Assembly: GCA_009103225.1 (NCBI GenBank) | Contig: RHPI01002990.1 | Coordinates: forward strand, 47,034-111,033 | Origin: Chlorokybus atmophyticus | Taxonomy: Eukaryota > Streptophyta > Chlorokybophyceae > Chlorokybales > Chlorokybaceae | DNA: 64,000 nt | Direction: 5' to 3' | Shown here: one piece after another, positions 62,825 through 64,000 of the stretch | How the letters are laid out: every line of letters begins with the position of its first letter | Numbering within the stretch: position 1 is the first letter of the stretch | The notes under the pieces: generated by a model | Told to the model about the DNA's origin: nothing | The model's input: only the letters and a program-made list of their open reading frames with translations | Database searches by the model: none | Position numbers and translations under genes: made by a program

Positions 62825-64000
62825 TAGCTGGGCGTACAACTTGTGTTCGCGCAAACGCTGCAACACGCGCCGTAGAAGTGCCACGTGCTCCTCCTTGGTT
62901 TTCGCGTACACCAAAATGTCGTCGAGGTACACGAGGATTCCCTTACCAATCAAGTCAGCAAAAACGCTGTTCATCAGCGTTTGAAATGTTGCCGGTGCGT
63001 TCGTAAGTCCGAAGGACATGACCAACCACTCGTAGTGCCCATAACGTGTGTTAAAAGCTGTTTTCTCCACATCCTCGGGCGCGATGCGAATTTGGTGATA
63101 ACCTCCAGCAAGATCAGATGTTGTGAAGTACTGCGCACCTTGCAATTGCTCCAGCAACTCGTCGATACGTGGGAGTGGAAAGCAATTCCTCTTCGTGATG
63201 TTGTTGAGAGCTCGGTAGTCGACGCACATGCGCAAGCTCCCGTTCTTCTTTCGTACAAACAAAATAGGTGCACCATAGGGGGACTTACTAGGCCTGATGT
63301 AGCCTCTTTCCAGCAAGTCCGCCACCTGCCTCTCGGCCTCTTCCAGTTCCAAAGGTGACAACTTGTATACGGGTCGATACGGTGGCTTGTGCACGCCCTC
63401 AATCAGCTCCACACGGTGGTCTACGCTCCGTGGAGGTGGTAGACCAGATGGAAGTCCGTCCACCATGATATCTTGGTATTCTTTAACAAGTTTACACACC
63501 TCGGGGTCCATAGTAGCCGTCTGAACATCGTCACTCAGCTCCGGTGCTGACTTTGCAGTGTTTTCGCGCACCACGCACAACCATGCAGCCTTTGCCTTCC
63601 GTGGAGACAATAACTTCCTCAATTGCACATAAGAGATCTGGGCAATTGTCGTACCACCTAATTGTGCGTGCCGCGCCTCGATGACGTCCGATGCAGCTTG
63701 AATGGACTCTCCACCGTTTCGCTCGATGGTGAGCACGCGCTTCCTCCAATTGATGGCTGGATTATGTTGCCATAGCCACGGTAGTCCCAAAATCCCATCA
63801 AACCCGTTCCGTAGGGTGATGCAGCAAAATCGCATGCTCTCCTTCATCTTCCCAATGCGAACGCACAACTCTTTGGTCATAAACGCAGCGCCATCACCTC
63901 CAGAGGGTGGCTCTCCATCAGCGAGCTTCACTTCACCTCCTCGTAATGACGAAAGCCAACCGTAACGCCGCGCAATATCAATACTCATAAAGTTGCTGTT
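62822..64000 (-). CDS. Fam1 protease-reverse transcriptase (copy B, partial)
   Basis: The frame is open from 63988 and cut by the window edge. It has the protease C-terminal part (GFDGILGLPWLWQHNP), the linker HRVELIEGVHKPPYRP, SLRMCVDYRALNNITKR, GGYHQIRIAPEDVEKTAF and LVYLDDILVYA, all catalytic residues intact. Against A there are only a few substitutions (for example SDLAGGYHQ against LDLARGYHQ). It ends at the shared TAA. Confidence 0.9.
   Translation of the reverse strand, partial: NSNFMSIDIARRYGWLSSLRGGEVKLADGEPPSGGDGAAFMTKELCVRIGKMKESMRFCCITLRNGFDGILGLPWLWQHNPAINWRKRVLTIERNGGESIQAASDVIEARHAQLGGTTIAQISYVQLRKLLSPRKAKAAWLCVVRENTAKSAPELSDDVQTATMDPEVCKLVKEYQDIMVDGLPSGLPPPRSVDHRVELIEGVHKPPYRPVYKLSPLELEEAERQVADLLERGYIRPSKSPYGAPILFVRKKNGSLRMCVDYRALNNITKRNCFPLPRIDELLEQLQGAQYFTTSDLAGGYHQIRIAPEDVEKTAFNTRYGHYEWLVMSFGLTNAPATFQTLMNSVFADLIGKGILVYLDDILVYAKTKEEHVALLRRVLQRLREHKLYAQL

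Larger units (their letters stand above)
59967..64000 (-). mobile_element. Fam1 copy B, minus strand, runs off the right edge
   Basis: The 3' LTR (59967-60637), polypurine tract and pol up to the protease match element A almost base for base. Gag, PBS and 5' LTR are outside the window. B is nested in copy C in the opposite orientation, and C in D2. It carries the same TAA and TGA codons and the same integrase-zinc frame break as A. Confidence 0.95.

Noticed and set aside
1-64000. CRISPR arrays, tRNA or rRNA genes, bacterial operons
   Set aside because: No regularly spaced repeats of that type, no cloverleaf candidates noticed, no prokaryotic gene organisation.

Overview
The window reads as repeat-dense nuclear DNA of a photosynthetic eukaryote, most likely a green-lineage alga. 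The one host gene I can model (4388-5024, two short GT-AG introns) starts with a chloroplast-transit-like segment and a twin-arginine thylakoid-lumen signal. No ER signal precedes the transit segment, so a primary plastid fits better than a secondary one. Nothing looks bacterial: there are no operons, rRNA or CRISPR. Almost everything else is retrotransposon in layers, mostly decayed.

Layout. 1-4250: no recognisable gene. 4388-5024: lumenal protein gene. 5990-6800: TA/TG microsatellite. 7142-9012: deletion derivative of a chromodomain Ty3/gypsy family (Fam1). 9013-12010: no gene, ending in a purine-rich tract. 12060-13170: LINE fragment (-). 13559-15327: degenerate gag-protease (+) broken up by perfect palindromes. 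15560-19780: copy E1 of a second Ty3/gypsy family (Fam2), carrying a DNA cytosine-5 methyltransferase (C5-MTase) domain and a Fam1 solo LTR inside its gag. 21400-24730: a third Ty3/gypsy family (Fam3, -). 24881-35570: Fam2 copy E2 (-), split by two Ty1/copia insertions at 27736-29134 and 29253-32699. 35678-41716: complete two-LTR Fam1 element A (-) inside an AT microsatellite. 43091-about 55440: the longest Fam2 copy, D1 (-), whose integrase is cut by a CACTA-like DNA transposon (44202-47014). 55931-57851: Fam2 fragment D2 (-). 57852-59962: Fam1 copy C (+) inserted in D2. 59967-64000: Fam1 copy B (-) inserted in C and running off the window.

The most interesting system is Fam2. Reading D1, E1 and E2 together gives the order gag - zinc knuckle - aspartic protease - C5-MTase - reverse transcriptase/RNase H - integrase - PHD finger. 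A retroelement that carries both a DNA-methylation writer and a histone-tail reader could in principle mark its own copies and choose its chromatin. Retroelement-borne C5-MTases are known from dinoflagellates and charophytes; the pairing with a PHD-type integrase here deserves a search. All three copies are broken (stops, frameshifts, altered catalytic residues), so activity would have to come from intact relatives elsewhere in the genome.

Other signals: paralogous empty sites prove several insertions with exact target duplications (CACTA element, 3 bp GAG; solo LTR, 5 bp CCACC; copia-2, 5 bp GCACG). Perfect snap-back palindromes interrupt coding sequence in several elements. Fam1 copies A and B share the same two in-frame stops and one frameshift, suggesting a defective lineage moved in trans.
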